Source: Clostridium sp. UBA699
GTDB taxonomy: Bacteria > Bacillota > Clostridia > Clostridiales > Clostridiaceae
Reading direction: 5' to 3'
Assembly: GCA_002298915.1 (NCBI GenBank)
Contig: DBML01000032.1
Span: forward strand, 62,001-126,000
DNA length: 64,000 bases
Position numbers and translations under genes: made by a program. The first letter of the stretch is position 1. Each line of letters begins with the position of its first letter. Of the stretch, positions 1 through 9,106 are shown piece after piece. A model generated the notes under the pieces. It did no database searches and was not told the DNA's origin. It saw only the letters and a list, made by a program, of their open reading frames with translations.

Positions 1-630
1 ACAAACCCAGTCTCCGAAGTACTTGTCTACAAGGCCGTATACTTTGCTCTCGTCCAGGTTGCCCGCTATCGAAATCACCGAGTTCTCCGGTATATAGTGC
101 GACGAAACATAATTCACAATGTCCTCCCTTGTGAAGGAGGCTAAGGATTCAAAGGTGCCCAGGATAGGAAGCGACAGCGGGTCGTCTCCCCAGATGGCTG
201 AGCAGTGCAGGTCCGAGAGTACATCCTCAGGCGAGTCCTCGCTCATCTTTATCTCTTCAGCTATTACCCCTTTTTCCTTCTCTATGTCTGCCTCATGGAA
301 ACAGCTGTTGAACAGCATGTCCGAGAGTATGTCAAGCGAAAGCTCAAGGTAGGAATCCAGCGCTTTGATGTAGAAGCAGGTGGACTCTTTTCCTGTGAAA
401 GCGTTTATCTGGCCGCCAACATCCTCTATAGCTTCGACAATCTGCAGTGAGGAACGCCTGTCTGTGCCCTTGAACATCATGTGTTCTATGAAATGGGATA
501 TCCCGTTGTTGCTTAGGTTCTCGTTCCTTGAGCCGTTCTCGACCCAAAGGCCGACACTGATGGATTTGACATAGCTGATTTTCTCGTATACAACCCTTAA
601 ACCATTCTTGAGTGTCAATATAGTATACAT
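1..630 (-). CDS. M16 family zinc metallopeptidase, N-terminal part (3' end outside window)
   Basis: About 210 N-terminal codons of an insulinase/processing-peptidase-like (M16) protein; the reading frame stays open to the window edge, so the C-terminal part is missing. The inverted zinc-binding motif HxxEH is present as HFIEH at residues 46-50, preceded by the usual small-residue segment (NNGISHFIEHMMFKGT). The ATG at 630 has a GAGGTG ribosome binding site. The gene follows the pnp terminator by about 35 bases. A pnp-M16 peptidase order is common in Firmicutes (YmxG/MlpA position), where the role is a putative cytoplasmic peptidase of unsettled substrate. Family assignment is strong; physiological role is not shown by the sequence. 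Confidence 0.88.
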   Translation of the reverse strand, partial: MYTILTLKNGLRVVYEKISYVKSISVGLWVENGSRNENLSNNGISHFIEHMMFKGTDRRSSLQIVEAIEDVGGQINAFTGKESTCFYIKALDSYLELSLDILSDMLFNSCFHEADIEKEKGVIAEEIKMSEDSPEDVLSDLHCSAIWGDDPLSLPILGTFESLASFTREDIVNYVSSHYIPENSVISIAGNLDESKVYGLVDKYFGDWVC

Positions 631-665
631 AAGCACCTCAAATAATTTTATTCGGCAGAGGTAAA

Positions 666-692
666 AATAGAAAGGCATTAAGCCTTTCTATT
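666..692 (-). terminator. Rho-independent terminator after pnp
   Basis: Perfect 11-bp stem (AATAGAAAGGC with its complement, loop of 5) followed on the minus strand by a short T run. It starts at the base after the pnp stop codon. Confidence 0.85.
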
Positions 693-2816
693 CTACTTTT
701 CTTCGTTTTCTACTTTTTCTTCTTTTTCCTGAGTGTCTTTAAGAGCATCCTTCCTTGAAAGGTTAACCCTTCCCTGGTTGTCTATCTCTGTTACCTTAAC
801 AAGGATCTCGTCTCCAACGGATACCACGTCCTCCACTTTCTCCACCCTCTTGAAATCGAGCTTCGAAATGTGTACAAGGCCTTCCTTGCCTGGAAGTATC
901 TCGACGAACGCACCGAAGGTTGCGATCTTAGTTACCTTGCCGAGGTAGATTTCACCTACGACTACTTCCTTTGTCAGGTCCTCTATCATCTTTATGGCAG
1001 CCTTAGCGCCTGCAGAGTCGTCAGACATTACGAATACCCTACCGTCGTCGTTGATGTCTATCTTGACGCCTGTCTCTGCAATTATCTTATTGATAACCTT
1101 TCCGCCAGGTCCAATTACGTCTCTGATCTTGTCAGGGTTTATTTGCATTGTGTATGCCTTAGGCGCATACTGTGAAAGATCAGGTCTTGCTGCCGGGATG
1201 CATTCGTTTATCTTGCCCAGTATGAACAATCTTGCTTTTCTTGCATCCTCGAGAGTCTTCTTTATGACTTCGTTCGATATTCCGTGAAGCTTCGTGTCGA
1301 ACTGTATGGCAGTTATTCCCACTTCCGTACCGGCAACCTTGAAGTCCATGTCTCCGAAGAAGTCTTCTATTCCCTGGATGTCGGTGAGCACCTTCTCAAC
1401 TGTAAGGTCTTCGCTCGTTATAAGCCCCATTGCTATACCTGCCGCAGGCCTCTTTATAGGAACGCCGGCGTCAAGCAATGCGAGCGTGCTTCCGCATATG
1501 CTGGCCTGTGAAGTCGAGCCGTTTGAGCTGAGAACTTCTGATACAAGCCTTATTGCATACGGGAATTCCTCTTCTGAAGGGATTAACGGCTCAAGGGCTT
1601 TTTCAGCAAGTGCGCCGTGTCCTATCTCTCTTCTTCCAGGTCCCCTGAGCGGCCTTACTTCTCCAACGCTGTACGCTGGGAAGTTGTAGTGGTGCATGTA
1701 CCTCTTTGTCTCTTCCAGTCCGAGCCCGTCAAGCTTCTGAACCTCTCCGATCGCTCCGAGCGTAGCCACTGTCATGACCTGCGTCATACCCCTTGTGAAG
1801 AGCCCTGATCCGTGAGTCCTTGGAAGAAGCGCCACTTCGCAGCCTATTGGCCTTATCTCGTCGAAGGCTCTTGCATCCGGCCTTCTGTTTTCGTAAAGCA
1901 TCATGTTCCTAACTGCTTTTTTCTGCATGTTGTAGAATATGTCAGCTATGTCGGCTGAGCTTTCAGGATACTTTTCGCTGAACTCGGCATCTATCTTCGA
2001 TTCGACTTCGGATATCGCCTTGTTTCTCATTTCCTTGTCAGTCAGGTGCATAGCTTCGTTTGTCATCTCTCCGGCAAAAGCTATTACTGCTGCTTCAAGG
2101 TCAGGATCAACCGTGTGCAGCTTGACAACTGCCTTCTCTTTTCCGAACTTGGCCACGCACTCTTCCTGGAACGCGATTATTTTCTTGCACTCCTCGAAGC
2201 CGAACATGATTCCGTCGTAGAGGATGTCCTCAGGGATTTCCTTTCCGCCGGCCTCAACCATGATTACCCTGTCCTTTGTTGAACAGACAGTCAGGTCCAT
2301 TGTGCTCATTTCCCTTTCCTTTTCAGTAGGGTTGATCACATAGTTTCCGTCGACTAGTCCAACCGCAACTGCTCCTACAGCCTTGTCGAACGGTATGCTT
2401 GACATGCACAGCGCCACTGAAGCAGCGTTGATTGCAAGGATGTCAGGCGCGTTGTCCTGCTCAACAGATACTACGGTTGTAACAACCTGTACGTCGTTCC
2501 TGAAGCCTTTTGGGAAAAGCGGCCTGAGAGACCTGTCGATAGCTCTTCCGTTAAGTATAGCTTTTTCAGAAGGTCTTCCTTCCCTTTTGATGAAACCGCC
2601 AGGGATCTTTCCTACAGAATACAGTCTTTCTTCATATTCTATGCTCAATGGGAAGAAGTCTATCCCCTCTCTTGGTTTCTCGGAAGCGTTGACGTTCACA
2701 AGAACAACTGTATCGCCATAGCTCACGAGCATAGCGCAGTTTGACAGCATGCCTACCTTGTTGTGTTCTATTTTGAGGGTTCTGCCGGCAACTGTTGTTT
2801 CCAGAATATTACTCAT
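693..2816 (-). CDS. pnp: Polyribonucleotide nucleotidyltransferase (PNPase)
   Basis: Phosphorolytic 3'-5' exoribonuclease that degrades mRNA with phosphate and can add 3' tails. At 707 residues it is full length: RNase PH domain 1, an alpha-helical linker, RNase PH domain 2 (with the HGSGLFTRGMTQ segment and the DFFGDMDFKVAG acidic metal site), a KH domain (GPGGKVINKI, about residue 565) and an S1 domain (about 622-690), then an acidic Lys/Glu tail. The ATG has an AGGAGG site. It follows rpsO, the classic rpsO-pnp order, but a hairpin separates the two. Cold and autogenous regulation known from other bacteria cannot be judged here. Confidence 0.98.
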   Translation of the reverse strand: MSNILETTVAGRTLKIEHNKVGMLSNCAMLVSYGDTVVLVNVNASEKPREGIDFFPLSIEYEERLYSVGKIPGGFIKREGRPSEKAILNGRAIDRSLRPLFPKGFRNDVQVVTTVVSVEQDNAPDILAINAASVALCMSSIPFDKAVGAVAVGLVDGNYVINPTEKEREMSTMDLTVCSTKDRVIMVEAGGKEIPEDILYDGIMFGFEECKKIIAFQEECVAKFGKEKAVVKLHTVDPDLEAAVIAFAGEMTNEAMHLTDKEMRNKAISEVESKIDAEFSEKYPESSADIADIFYNMQKKAVRNMMLYENRRPDARAFDEIRPIGCEVALLPRTHGSGLFTRGMTQVMTVATLGAIGEVQKLDGLGLEETKRYMHHYNFPAYSVGEVRPLRGPGRREIGHGALAEKALEPLIPSEEEFPYAIRLVSEVLSSNGSTSQASICGSTLALLDAGVPIKRPAAGIAMGLITSEDLTVEKVLTDIQGIEDFFGDMDFKVAGTEVGITAIQFDTKLHGISNEVIKKTLEDARKARLFILGKINECIPAARPDLSQYAPKAYTMQINPDKIRDVIGPGGKVINKIIAETGVKIDINDDGRVFVMSDDSAGAKAAIKMIEDLTKEVVVGEIYLGKVTKIATFGAFVEILPGKEGLVHISKLDFKRVEKVEDVVSVGDEILVKVTEIDNQGRVNLSRKDALKDTQEKEEKVENEEK

Positions 2817-2869
2817 ACTTTTCCTCCTTTATTATATATATTTTATTTTATTTCATTGTTTAAAATAAT

Positions 2870-2890
2870 AGAGCGGTTATTAGCCGCTCT
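2870..2890 (-). terminator. Terminator-like hairpin between rpsO and pnp
   Basis: AGAGCGG/CCGCTCT stem extendable by three more pairs (one G-U), followed on the minus strand by ATTATTTT. It lies 4 bases after the rpsO stop. The T run is imperfect, so partial read-through into pnp is likely; no separate pnp promoter was recognised. Confidence 0.7.
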
Positions 2891-2894
2891 AAAA

Positions 2895-3158
2895 CTACTT
2901 TCTGAGTCCAAGTTTCTCGATGATTGCTCTGTATCTTTCGATGTCAGTTTTGATCAAATAATTCAAAAGACCTCTTCTCTTACCAACCATCATAAGAAGT
3001 CCTCTTCTTGAGTGGTGGTCCTTCTTGTGTGTCTTCAGGTGGTCGTTCAAATGATTGATTCTTTCTGTCAGTAATGCGATCTGCACTTCTGGTGAACCTG
3101 TGTCTCCTTCGTGTCTCGCATACGCTTTCATTAATTCGTCTTTTCTTGCCTTATCCAT
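2895..3158 (-). CDS. rpsO: 30S ribosomal protein S15
   Basis: Primary-binding protein of the 30S central domain, contacting helices 20-22 of 16S rRNA. The 87-residue product has the expected family length and the conserved segments HEGDTGSPEVQIALLTERI and the basic RRGLL stretch. The start has a GGAGGTG site. It has its own promoter and an 80-nt structured leader, and is followed by a hairpin before pnp. Confidence 0.98.
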   Translation of the reverse strand: MDKARKDELMKAYARHEGDTGSPEVQIALLTERINHLNDHLKTHKKDHHSRRGLLMMVGKRRGLLNYLIKTDIERYRAIIEKLGLRK

Positions 3159-3240
3159 TAATAATGCACCTCCAAATTGTAAATCACTCCTATCCCAAGA
3201 ACTCCGTCGGCAAATCGGGAATCTTAGGATAAGGCTCGCA
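3159..3240 (-). promoter_or_regulatory. rpsO 5' leader with long hairpin, candidate S15 autoregulatory RNA
   Basis: Between the predicted start site (about 3240) and the rpsO start, TATCCTAAGA (3222-3231 on the complement) pairs over 10 bp, with one G-U, with TCTTGGGATA (3191-3200). The enclosed 21 bases can form a smaller CCG/CGG stem. S15 represses its own mRNA through leader RNAs in several phyla; matching this leader to a known class is inference. Confidence 0.5.
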
Positions 3241-3246
3241 TCAATT

Positions 3247-3275
3247 ATTATATCAAATATGCTTTTAAATGTAAA
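3247..3275 (-). promoter_or_regulatory. Sigma-A type promoter for rpsO
   Basis: On the minus strand TTTACA, 17-base spacer, perfect TATAAT. It lies between ribF and rpsO, so rpsO(-pnp) can be transcribed apart from the rimP-ribF operon. Confidence 0.85.
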
Positions 3276-3282
3276 TTATTTT

Positions 3283-4212
3283 CTAAGATAAATCTAAATC
3301 CTGTTTGAGGGCGAAAAGCTTGTCCTTCTTTAGCTGTTCGGACAGCTCCGTCAGGGAATCGAATTTCTTCTCGTCCCTTATCCTCTTGATGAAGTTTATC
3401 CTTATAGTCTCGTCGTACAGGTCCTCGTCAAAGCCGATGATGTGTGTCTCCACGCTCAGCTTGTCGTTTTCGACCGTCGGATTGTAGCCGATGTTGGTGA
3501 TTCCCCTGAACCTCCTGCCGCTGTGTTCAAGCACGGAGTAGTAAACCCCTCCTCTTGGAAGGACGAATTCGTTGTTGTAGTCAAGGTTCATGGTTGGGAA
3601 GCCTATCTTCCTTCCCAGCTGTTTCCCCCTCACAACGACGCCCTCAAGGAAGTATGGCCTTGAAAGCATCTTGGCAGCCCTTTCAACGTTGCCTTCCTCT
3701 CCCAGGAGGTTCCTTATCTTGGAGCTGCTCACCACGTCCCCCCTGTACTTGACAGGCGAAACAACGCTGAGAGAGAATCCGTGCTCCTTGCTCAGCTTCT
3801 TAAGGAGGTCTGTGTCGCCCAGGTTCTTATAGCCGAACCTGTGGTTGAAGCCGACGGTCAGCCCTGCAGCATTGTAGTTTTTGACCAGGCTGGCTATGTA
3901 TGCCTCAGGCGTCATCTTCATGAAGTCGGCATCGAAATTCACCAGGTTAACTATGTCTACGCCGTAGCTCTTCAGCAGGTTAAGCTTGTCGTGGTTATTC
4001 AGAAGGAGCTTCGGCGCGCAGGCCTTGTTGATAACGGTGAGCGGGTGGTTTTTGAAAGTGAAAACCATGCTCCTGCAGTTAAGGCGTTTTGCCGTACTGA
4101 TCGTCTTGTCTATCAGCGCCCTGTGGCCGATGTGAAGGCCGTCAAAGCCGCCAAGCGCTATGACCGTTTTTTCATTTATGCGTTTATTGAAATTGTCCTC
4201 AATTACTATCAT
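3283..4212 (-). CDS. ribF: Bifunctional riboflavin kinase / FAD synthetase
   Basis: Makes FMN from riboflavin and ATP, then FAD. The N-terminal adenylyltransferase domain carries GGFDGLHIGH (about residues 21-30); the C-terminal flavokinase domain has GKQLGRKIGFPTMNL, the NIGYNPTVE segment and a conserved ETHI stretch. Its 309 residues match the family. The ATG follows a GAGGTG site and lies 6 bases after the truB stop, so it is the last gene of the rimP-to-ribF operon. The truB-ribF pair is widely conserved in Firmicutes. Confidence 0.97.
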   Translation of the reverse strand: MIVIEDNFNKRINEKTVIALGGFDGLHIGHRALIDKTISTAKRLNCRSMVFTFKNHPLTVINKACAPKLLLNNHDKLNLLKSYGVDIVNLVNFDADFMKMTPEAYIASLVKNYNAAGLTVGFNHRFGYKNLGDTDLLKKLSKEHGFSLSVVSPVKYRGDVVSSSKIRNLLGEEGNVERAAKMLSRPYFLEGVVVRGKQLGRKIGFPTMNLDYNNEFVLPRGGVYYSVLEHSGRRFRGITNIGYNPTVENDKLSVETHIIGFDEDLYDETIRINFIKRIRDEKKFDSLTELSEQLKKDKLFALKQDLDLS

Positions 4213-4218
4213 ATAATA

Positions 4219-5094
4219 TTACACCTCGATTAGCTGTTTGACCATCTTGAATCCCGACAAGCCGAGTTTTCCGATGCCCAAAAACTTCGATTCCGGACCG
4301 TACACCCTGTACATGACGTCCATTTCCAGCCCCGATATGGCGCTCCTGTCCATCAGGGATACACCATTAAGGAGCAGGTTGGCGAACTTTTCTTCGAAGG
4401 CTGCGCATGGATAGTTCCACAGGGCCTTTTCCACGGGTATAAGGTAGCTTGAAATGTTCTCTTCAGTGAGATCCTCGAGCCTTACCGAGTTTTCGATAGT
4501 GAAGAAACCGGAGCTTATCCTCTCAAGGCCCCACATGGCGCCTCCGCAGCCAAGCTTTTCCCCGATGTCGTAGCAGAGGCTCCTAATGTAGGTTCCCTTG
4601 GAGCACCTGACGTCGAAAGTGACGAGAGGCAGGCTTATATCTATTATATCTATGCTGAAGATCTCTATATCCCTTGCTTCCCGCTCGATCTCTATGCCCT
4701 TCCTCGCAAGCGAGTAGAGCCTCTGACCGTTCACCTTCAGGGCGGAGTACATAGGTGGGACCTGCTTTATCCTGCCGACAAAGCTTTTAACAGCAGAGGC
4801 AATTTCCTCCTCGCTCGATGTCACTTGTCCGGTCCTCAGGACCTCGCCTTCCCTGTCGTAAGTGTCAGTGACTATTCCGAGCCTTAGAGTCGCCCTGTAC
4901 ACCTTGTCGTCCTTCATTATGTAGTCGGCGAACTTCGTCGCACCGCCGACGCACACTGGAAGCACTCCGGATGCCTCCGGGTCAAGGGTGCCGGTGTGGC
5001 CGACCCTCTTCGTGTGAGCTATCCTTTTGACCTTCCTCACAACATCGAAGGAGGTCATTCCCAGGCTCTTGTTTATGTTAAGAATACCGTTCAT
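4219..5094 (-). CDS. truB: tRNA pseudouridine(55) synthase
   Basis: Isomerises U55 in the T-loop of tRNAs. The 291-residue protein has the TruB catalytic segment GHTGTLDPEASGVLP with the nucleophilic Asp at residue 38, and the downstream CSKGTYIRSLCYDIG motif. The C-terminal part is the small PUA-like extension. One base separates it from the nrnA stop, indicating translational coupling. Confidence 0.97.
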   Translation of the reverse strand: MNGILNINKSLGMTSFDVVRKVKRIAHTKRVGHTGTLDPEASGVLPVCVGGATKFADYIMKDDKVYRATLRLGIVTDTYDREGEVLRTGQVTSSEEEIASAVKSFVGRIKQVPPMYSALKVNGQRLYSLARKGIEIEREARDIEIFSIDIIDISLPLVTFDVRCSKGTYIRSLCYDIGEKLGCGGAMWGLERISSGFFTIENSVRLEDLTEENISSYLIPVEKALWNYPCAAFEEKFANLLLNGVSLMDRSAISGLEMDVMYRVYGPESKFLGIGKLGLSGFKMVKQLIEV

Positions 5095-5095
5095 T

Positions 5096-6058
5096 TCAGA
5101 TCAACTCTTTTTCAATTTCGTTTATTATCATAAGCTTGGCATCCTCAAGGGACATGTTCTCCAGGACGAACCCAGCAGCCTTTGTGTGGCCGCCGCCGCC
5201 GAATTTTTCAGCAATCTTCCTGACATCGACATATGCTCTTGACCTGAGGCTGACCTTGATCATTCCGTCCCCTTCCTTCAGGAGAACCGAAACCTGAGCG
5301 GTGTCGATCTCGAGTCCCAGCGCTATGATGTCCGAAGTGCTCATTCCGGAATCTATGCCCGCCTTTTCGGAGCCCTCTTTTGTTATCGTGAAAAGGGATA
5401 TCTGCCTGTTGACCAGTTCCATTTCCTCCATGCACCTTGCTATGAATTTGAACCTGGCGTAAGGCTTGTCGTCAAAAACCTTCCTGTGTATCTCGCTGAA
5501 GTCTATGCCCGTGTTGATAAGGTGCCCGGCTATGCCGTGAGTCACAGAGGTGGTGTTTGAGTACTTGAAGGAACCCGTGTCCGATATTATCGATGCGTAA
5601 AGGCAGGTTGCGATTTCCTTGTCCATCTTCACTCCTAGGAGGTTGAGGATCTGGTACGCTATTTCCGCCATGGCAGAGGAGTTCGTGTCAACGTAGTTCA
5701 GGTCGCCGAAAAGTTCGTTGGAAAGATGGTGGTCAAGATTTATAAGCGTGTAATCCCTCTTTCCAAAATCCAGGTCGGCATTTATCCTCTTGGCGTCGCC
5801 GCAGTCCAGTATCATCACGACGTCCGTAGACGGCAGAACGGATGTCGTTCTGCCGTCTATAGAGTCGCTCCCGGGGAGAAAGGTGAGATTGAAGGGAGGT
5901 ACTTCCTTTGACATGATGTACGCCTTCTTGCCCAGCTTCCTTAAGCCCCGGCATAGCGCCAGGGCGCTGCCGATGGAGTCCCCGTCGGGGGATATGTGGA
6001 AGGATATGCCTATCCTTTCGCTCTCCTTAATCTTGTCGAGGATATCATTCATTATCAT
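5096..6058 (-). CDS. nrnA: DHH/DHHA1 phosphoesterase, oligoribonuclease / pAp phosphatase (NrnA type)
   Basis: Degrades short oligoribonucleotides (including pGpG) and can dephosphorylate pAp; Mn-dependent. Motifs in order: SPDGDSIGSALAL near the N-terminus, LDCGD, the DHH signature (DHHLSN), and the DHHA1 GGGGHTKAAGF near the C-terminus. Length 320 fits. The start overlaps the rbfA end by 14 bases; a second in-frame ATG two codons later is an alternative. An nrnA-like gene between rbfA and truB is standard in Clostridia. Confidence 0.93.
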   Translation of the reverse strand: MIMNDILDKIKESERIGISFHISPDGDSIGSALALCRGLRKLGKKAYIMSKEVPPFNLTFLPGSDSIDGRTTSVLPSTDVVMILDCGDAKRINADLDFGKRDYTLINLDHHLSNELFGDLNYVDTNSSAMAEIAYQILNLLGVKMDKEIATCLYASIISDTGSFKYSNTTSVTHGIAGHLINTGIDFSEIHRKVFDDKPYARFKFIARCMEEMELVNRQISLFTITKEGSEKAGIDSGMSTSDIIALGLEIDTAQVSVLLKEGDGMIKVSLRSRAYVDVRKIAEKFGGGGHTKAAGFVLENMSLEDAKLMIINEIEKELI

Positions 6059-6410
6059 GGTGTTCCTGCTCCTTGATCTTGTGCAGAATTTCCTCGATAT
6101 GCATGCCTTGCTTTATGCTTGAGTCTTCCTCTATAAGTATTTCCGGAGTCAGCCTGAGCTTTATCCTGTGTCCTACCTCTTTTCTGATGAAGCGGGCAGA
6201 GCTCTTCAGGGCAGCAAGGGTTTCCTTGTTGGACTCATCGCTTCCGAAAAGACTTACGTAGACCTTTGCGTAGCTCAGGTCCTTTGTTACTTCAACCCTG
6301 GTCACGCTGACCATTGAGCTTATCCTCGGATCCCTAATCTCGTTCTGGATGATGTTGCTTATCTCTCTCTTCATTTCTTCGTTAATTCGGCCGCTTCTGT
6401 AGTTTGCCAT
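6045..6410 (-). CDS. rbfA: 30S ribosome-binding factor RbfA
   Basis: Assists late 30S maturation by binding near the 5' end helix of 16S rRNA. The 121-residue KH-like protein starts with the family pattern (YRSGRINEEMKREIS, then EIRDPRI) and contains the VEVTKDLSYAKVYVS strand. Good GAGGTG ribosome binding site. It sits between infB and nrnA in the nusA operon. Confidence 0.96.
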   Translation of the reverse strand: MANYRSGRINEEMKREISNIIQNEIRDPRISSMVSVTRVEVTKDLSYAKVYVSLFGSDESNKETLAALKSSARFIRKEVGHRIKLRLTPEILIEEDSSIKQGMHIEEILHKIKEQEHHDNE

Positions 6411-6427
6411 TTATATCACCTCGTTTG

Positions 6428-8500
6428 TTACAAGCTCTTCTTTTTGATCTCTTCCATCACGAACGACTCAATGATGTCGCCTTCCTTGAGGTCGTTGAAC
6501 TTCTCAAGGCTAAGTCCGCATTCATAACCGTGGGCTACTTCCTTTACGTCGTCCTTGAACCTCTTGAGCGAAGCCAGCTCTGTCTCGAATATTACTATTC
6601 CGTCCCTGATGACCCTAACCTGGCTGTTCCTGGTCAGCTTGCCGTCCAGGACGTAGCAGCCTGCTATTGTTCCTACGTTCGAGATCTTGTAGGTCTGCCT
6701 TACTTCAGCCTTTCCCTGCACAACTTCCTTGTACTCAGGTTCGAGCATTCCAACCATTGCAGCCCTGACGTCGTCTATTGCGTTGTATATTACCCTGTAT
6801 GTCTTCAGGTCGACGCCGTCCCTGTCGGCAGCTGCTGCGGCATTGTTGTCAGGCCTTACGTTGAAGCCGATGATTATCGCGTTTGAAGCCGATGCAAGTG
6901 TAACGTCGGTTTCAGTGATGGCGCCAACCGCTTCGTGGATAACCCTTACCTTTACCTCGTCTGTCGAGAGCTTCTGCAGCGAGTTCTTCAGAGCTTCGAT
7001 GGAGCCCTGAACGTCAGCCTTTATTATTATGCTTAGCTCCTTAACCTTTCCCTCTTTTATCTGGTTGTAGAGGTCTTCAAGGGATACCTTGTGCTTGGTC
7101 TGGAAGTGCTCGGCTCTTTCCTTTTCCTTCCTCTTTTCAGCCATGTCCCTGGCTGTCTTTTCATCTTTTATTACGTTGAACCTGTCTCCGGCAGCCGGCA
7201 CCTCTGAAAGTCCAAGTATCTCCACCGGGATTGAAGGTCCTGCATTCTTGATCTTTTTGCCTTTATCGTCGAACATGGCCCTTATTCTTCCGTAGGTTGT
7301 TCCGACGAGTATGGAATCCCCAACGTGTAGCGTTCCGTTCTGAACAAGAAGCGTTGCGACCGCACCTCTTCCCTTGTCAAGCTTAGCTTCAACGACAGTA
7401 CCCTTTGCTTTTCTCTTAGGGTTAGCCTTAAGTTCGAGCATCTCCGCAGTCAGAAGGACCATCTCGAGGAGGTCATCTATGCCCATCTTCGTATGCGCGG
7501 AAACAGGCACCGTTACTGTATCGCCGCCCCAGTCTTCTGCAAGAAGTCCGTGCTCAGTGAGCTGCTGCTTTATCCTGTCAGGGTTTGCTCCCTCTCTGTC
7601 CATCTTGTTTATAGCCACGACCATAGGTACGCCTGCAGCCTTGCAGTGGTTAATAGCTTCTATTGTCTGAGGCATTATTCCGTCATCCGCAGCAACAACG
7701 AGTATTACTACGTCAGTTATCTGAGCTCCTCTCGCTCTCATGGATGTGAACGCTTCATGTCCAGGAGTGTCAAGGAACGTTATCTTTTCACCGTTTATTG
7801 TTACGGTGTATGCACCTATATGCTGTGTTATGCCGCCTGCTTCTGTAGATGTAACCTTTGACTTCCTTATCGCATCGAGGAGCGACGTCTTGCCGTGGTC
7901 AACGTGTCCCATTACAGTGACAACAGGTGGTCTCTTAGCGTAGTTTTCGCTTTCGTCATCTTCATCTTCCGACTCGACAGCTTCCGCATCCACATCGACT
8001 ACCTTCTTGACGGCTTTAATATTGAATTTTTCGCACAGCTTTTCTGCAGTGGCGAAGTCTATCTCCTGGTTGATGCCAGCCATCACACCCATGAATATGA
8101 GCTGCTTAATAACTTCTGAAGATGTTTTGTGAAGCCTTTCAGCGAGCTCCTTAACTGTGATCGTGTCCTCTATCTCAAGCTCCTCGCGTACTTCCTCTTC
8201 GTCTGTTTTGGCATCGGCCTTTTCCTGGCCCTTCTTGTATTTCTTGTTTTTCTTGACTACTTCCTTGACTTCTGCAAGATCCTCATATTTTTCAATGACA
8301 TTTACAGGCTCTTCAGCTGCAGCTTCTTTTTCCTTTTCCTTCTCCTGGAAAAGTTCTTTTATAAGCTCCGCATCCTCGTCATCGATCACGCTCATGTGAT
8401 TTTTCACTTCAACATTGAATTCTTCCATCAAAATTGTTATAAGTTCCTTGCTGCTGATTTCCAATTCCTTGGCCAATTCGTAAACTCTAATTTTTGACAT
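6428..8500 (-). CDS. infB: Translation initiation factor IF-2
   Basis: GTPase that brings initiator tRNA to the 30S subunit. Order: N-terminal IF2_N helices, charged Lys/Glu linker (about 55-110), second IF2_N domain, G domain from about residue 195 with GHVDHGKTS, DTPGHEAFT and NKMD, then domains II-IV. The ATG at 8500 has a GAGGGGTGA site; a TTG five codons upstream lies on top of that site and was rejected. The 690-residue length is the short Firmicute form. Followed by rbfA at 17 bases. Confidence 0.98.
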   Translation of the reverse strand: MSKIRVYELAKELEISSKELITILMEEFNVEVKNHMSVIDDEDAELIKELFQEKEKEKEAAAEEPVNVIEKYEDLAEVKEVVKKNKKYKKGQEKADAKTDEEEVREELEIEDTITVKELAERLHKTSSEVIKQLIFMGVMAGINQEIDFATAEKLCEKFNIKAVKKVVDVDAEAVESEDEDDESENYAKRPPVVTVMGHVDHGKTSLLDAIRKSKVTSTEAGGITQHIGAYTVTINGEKITFLDTPGHEAFTSMRARGAQITDVVILVVAADDGIMPQTIEAINHCKAAGVPMVVAINKMDREGANPDRIKQQLTEHGLLAEDWGGDTVTVPVSAHTKMGIDDLLEMVLLTAEMLELKANPKRKAKGTVVEAKLDKGRGAVATLLVQNGTLHVGDSILVGTTYGRIRAMFDDKGKKIKNAGPSIPVEILGLSEVPAAGDRFNVIKDEKTARDMAEKRKEKERAEHFQTKHKVSLEDLYNQIKEGKVKELSIIIKADVQGSIEALKNSLQKLSTDEVKVRVIHEAVGAITETDVTLASASNAIIIGFNVRPDNNAAAAADRDGVDLKTYRVIYNAIDDVRAAMVGMLEPEYKEVVQGKAEVRQTYKISNVGTIAGCYVLDGKLTRNSQVRVIRDGIVIFETELASLKRFKDDVKEVAHGYECGLSLEKFNDLKEGDIIESFVMEEIKKKSL

Positions 8501-8516
8501 ATATTCACCCCTCAAA

Positions 8517-8828
8517 CTAATTCATCGCAATTTCCTCCCAGAGTTTAATAAGCTGCACTGCCATCTTCTGATCGGATATTCCTACTATATTGATCTCATC
8601 AAAGCCCAGGCATCTTCCAAGCTCTTCCTTTGGAATGCTTGAGATGACAGGGACCTTGTATTTGCTGCTGTAATTTAAAAATTTCTTCTTGGTATTTTCT
8701 GATGCTTCCTCTGAAAGCAGAACTAGGAAAAGCTTCCTCTTCTTTATTGCTTCCTCGCATTTGTTGTAGCCTTCCACCGCGTAGCCGGCTTTTTTTGAGA
8801 TCCCAATGAAATTATAAAACTTATTCAT
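8517..8828 (-). CDS. ylxQ: L7Ae-family RNA-binding protein (YlxQ-like)
   Basis: A 103-residue protein of the L7Ae/L30e/Gadd45 fold, with the typical N-terminus GISKKAGYAVEG and later a hydrophobic LFLVLLSEEAS strand. YlxQ-type proteins bind kink-turn RNA; the cellular partner is not known from the sequence. It overlaps ylxR by 8 bases and precedes infB, its normal position in the nusA-infB operon. Confidence 0.9.
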   Translation of the reverse strand: MNKFYNFIGISKKAGYAVEGYNKCEEAIKKRKLFLVLLSEEASENTKKKFLNYSSKYKVPVISSIPKEELGRCLGFDEINIVGISDQKMAVQLIKLWEEIAMN

Positions 8829-9087
8829 TTGTCATCTCTGCCTTGAGGCTGCTGTATAGCTCTTCGTCTATCTTTGTCTCAAGGTTCTTCTCAAGGCGTT
8901 TTGTCTTGTATGCTTTTTCCAGACATTCAAGGTTCTTGCATACGTAGGCGCCCCTGCCAGACTTCTTTCCTGTCAGGTCCATGCTCACTTCGCCTTCCTT
9001 GTTCTTCACGACCCTGATCAGTTCCTTTTTCGGCTTCATCTCGCCGCAGCCGGTGCACATCCTCTGAGGTATCTTCTTAACCTTCAT
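8821..9087 (-). CDS. ylxR: YlxR family (DUF448) nucleic-acid-binding protein
   Basis: An 88-residue protein with the family signature RMCTGCGEMKPKKELIRVV and the GRGAYVC segment. YlxR has been described as an RNA-binding and, in Bacillus, a regulatory protein. The ATG at 9087 is 7 bases from AGGAGGTG; an upstream TTG is too close to that site. It lies between nusA and ylxQ. Confidence 0.93.
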   Translation of the reverse strand: MKVKKIPQRMCTGCGEMKPKKELIRVVKNKEGEVSMDLTGKKSGRGAYVCKNLECLEKAYKTKRLEKNLETKIDEELYSSLKAEMTNE

Positions 9088-9106
9088 GTACAAACACCTC
9101 CTGATT

